Source: an uncultured Porphyromonas sp. (lineage in GTDB: Bacteria; Bacteroidota; Bacteroidia; Bacteroidales; Porphyromonadaceae). From it: a stretch of DNA of 40,640 bases. The notes beneath the pieces were generated by a model. The model did no database searches. It was not told the origin of the DNA and saw only the letters and a program-made list of their open reading frames with translations. Location of the stretch: contig NZ_CABUAN010000018.1 of assembly GCF_902489635.1 (NCBI RefSeq), forward strand, positions 1-40,640. Direction: 5' to 3'. Positions 40,108 to 40,640 of the stretch are shown here, piece by piece; positions within the stretch are counted from its first letter, which is position 1, and every line of letters begins with the position of its first letter. The position numbers and the translations under genes are program-made.

Positions 40108-40437
40108 TTAGCGTGCGTTGGGGTCCGTGCCGAGCGGATAGACCGAGCTCTTGGCAATCTCTATGCAGACGTCACGAGCTATCTCCACCTCAAAGGTCTG
40201 CTCGTTTACCTTGCGGATCTCGCCATGCACACCACCTGCCGTTATGACTGCATCGCCTACAGCGAGTGCATCACGCTCCTGCTGTAGCTTCTTCTGACGC
40301 TTGCTCTGAGGACGGATGAAGAAAAGCCAGAAGATCAAGATGATGACTGCAAAGAAGATAAGCGTAGACCACGAAGAAAGACCGCCCTGCGGTGCTGTCG
40401 GTGTTGCCTGTGCTGCCTGTAGAAGGAATATATTCAT
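40108..40437 (-). CDS. yajC: Preprotein translocase subunit YajC
   Basis: A 109-residue single-span inner-membrane protein associated with SecDF. The helix is at about 24-41 (STLIFFAVIILIFWLFFIRPQ), followed by the conserved RPQSKRQKKLQQERDALAVGDAVITAGGVHG. It is the first gene of the operon down to tatD. A possible -7 box (TAAGTTTG, 40472-40479 minus) lies 35 bp upstream, and a two-unit palindrome array further up. Confidence 0.96.
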   Translation of the reverse strand: MNIFLLQAAQATPTAPQGGLSSWSTLIFFAVIILIFWLFFIRPQSKRQKKLQQERDALAVGDAVITAGGVHGEIRKVNEQTFEVEIARDVCIEIAKSSVYPLGTDPNAR

Positions 40438-40506
40438 AGGTATCTATAGTTGATGAATTCAATTACTCCTGCAAACTTACAAAAAACCGCCCGCATAGCA
40501 CATCGT

Positions 40507-40536
40507 CCACGTGGTAAACTGCAAATCTCTACGTGG
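40507..40536. repeat. Two-unit 22-bp palindrome array upstream of yajC
   Basis: CCACGTGG at 40507 and CTACGTGG at 40529, exactly 22 bp apart, with the A/T-rich spacer TAAACTGCAAATCT. It has the same unit as the larger arrays. Confidence 0.7.
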
Positions 40537-40591
40537 AGATCAGACGTTAGCTTATCTAGCACCCTCTATCAGCCACCCTCTATCACGTATT

Positions 40592-40617
40592 TTCCACTCC
40601 AAAATGCAATTTGGAGT
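40592..40617. terminator. Stem-loop near the window end
   Basis: CCACTCCAAA and TTTGGAGTGG form a 10-bp perfect stem with a 6-nt loop. It is probably a terminator for a gene beyond the window; there is no strong U tract. Confidence 0.45.
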
Positions 40618-40640
40618 GGAGCTCGCCCTGCTCCGGACGC

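Overview
The window looks like chromosomal DNA of a Porphyromonas species (Bacteroidota, Bacteroidales). Three things point there. The gene families and gene orders are those of the phylum. Promoters fit the Bacteroidetes consensus TTTG-N19-21-TAnnTTTG. Downstream of recA lies the acetyltransferase / deacetylase / glycosyltransferase trio known in P. gingivalis as vimA-vimE-vimF. The moderately high GC would suit the P. asaccharolytica / P. uenonis side of the genus, but that is a guess. Most genes are on the minus strand and most are housekeeping genes.

Layout. 277-5655 (-): leuS, then a YitT-type membrane protein, a DUF2752 protein and a PAP2 phosphatase. 5873-8797 (-): a two-subunit 2-oxoacid:ferredoxin oxidoreductase (korA, korB). 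9163-10157 (-): a short GT5 starch/glycogen-synthase-like protein behind tRNA-Leu(UAA). 10462-11947 (+): DUF177-rpmF, then rubrerythrin under its own promoter. 12048-17512 (-): recA, a small macro-domain-like gene, vimA, vimE, vimF. 18047-26525 (-): a six-gene operon of ABC-F, ruvX, def, a TPR protein, a second ABC-F and an MsbA-like exporter. 27017-28447 (+): cardiolipin synthase. 28897-32298 (-): tRNA-Glu(CUC), rpsT, tRNA-Glu(UUC), HU, a 29-residue basic ribosome-associated peptide, and RNase E/G behind a long structured leader. 32489-34668 (-): nadK, and a HIRAN / J-domain gene pair. 35240-40437 (-): a compact operon of yajC, ybbR, coaE, DUF4271, hemD, an rnpA-yidD fusion and tatD.

The unusual content lies mostly between genes. 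(1) Five loci carry arrays of short palindromic cores (CCACGTGG, CTTCGGAAG-like or TCCAAGG-type) spaced 21-22 bp apart, two helical turns, across up to ten units. Three of the loci also carry a copy of a separate element of about 90 bp that has inverted termini. (2) A 173-bp palindrome-ended element is inserted in frame in tatD with a 7-bp target duplication, adding 60 residues while leaving the metal-binding motifs intact; it recalls the Rickettsia palindromic elements. (3) A promoter and a pair of terminators delimit an unannotated minus-strand RNA of about 265 nt between cls and rng. (4) A three-part simple-sequence module sits directly upstream of the -7 boxes of both leuS and tRNA-Leu. 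One 28-bp piece of it is also found, base for base, inside the coding sequence of an ABC-F linker.
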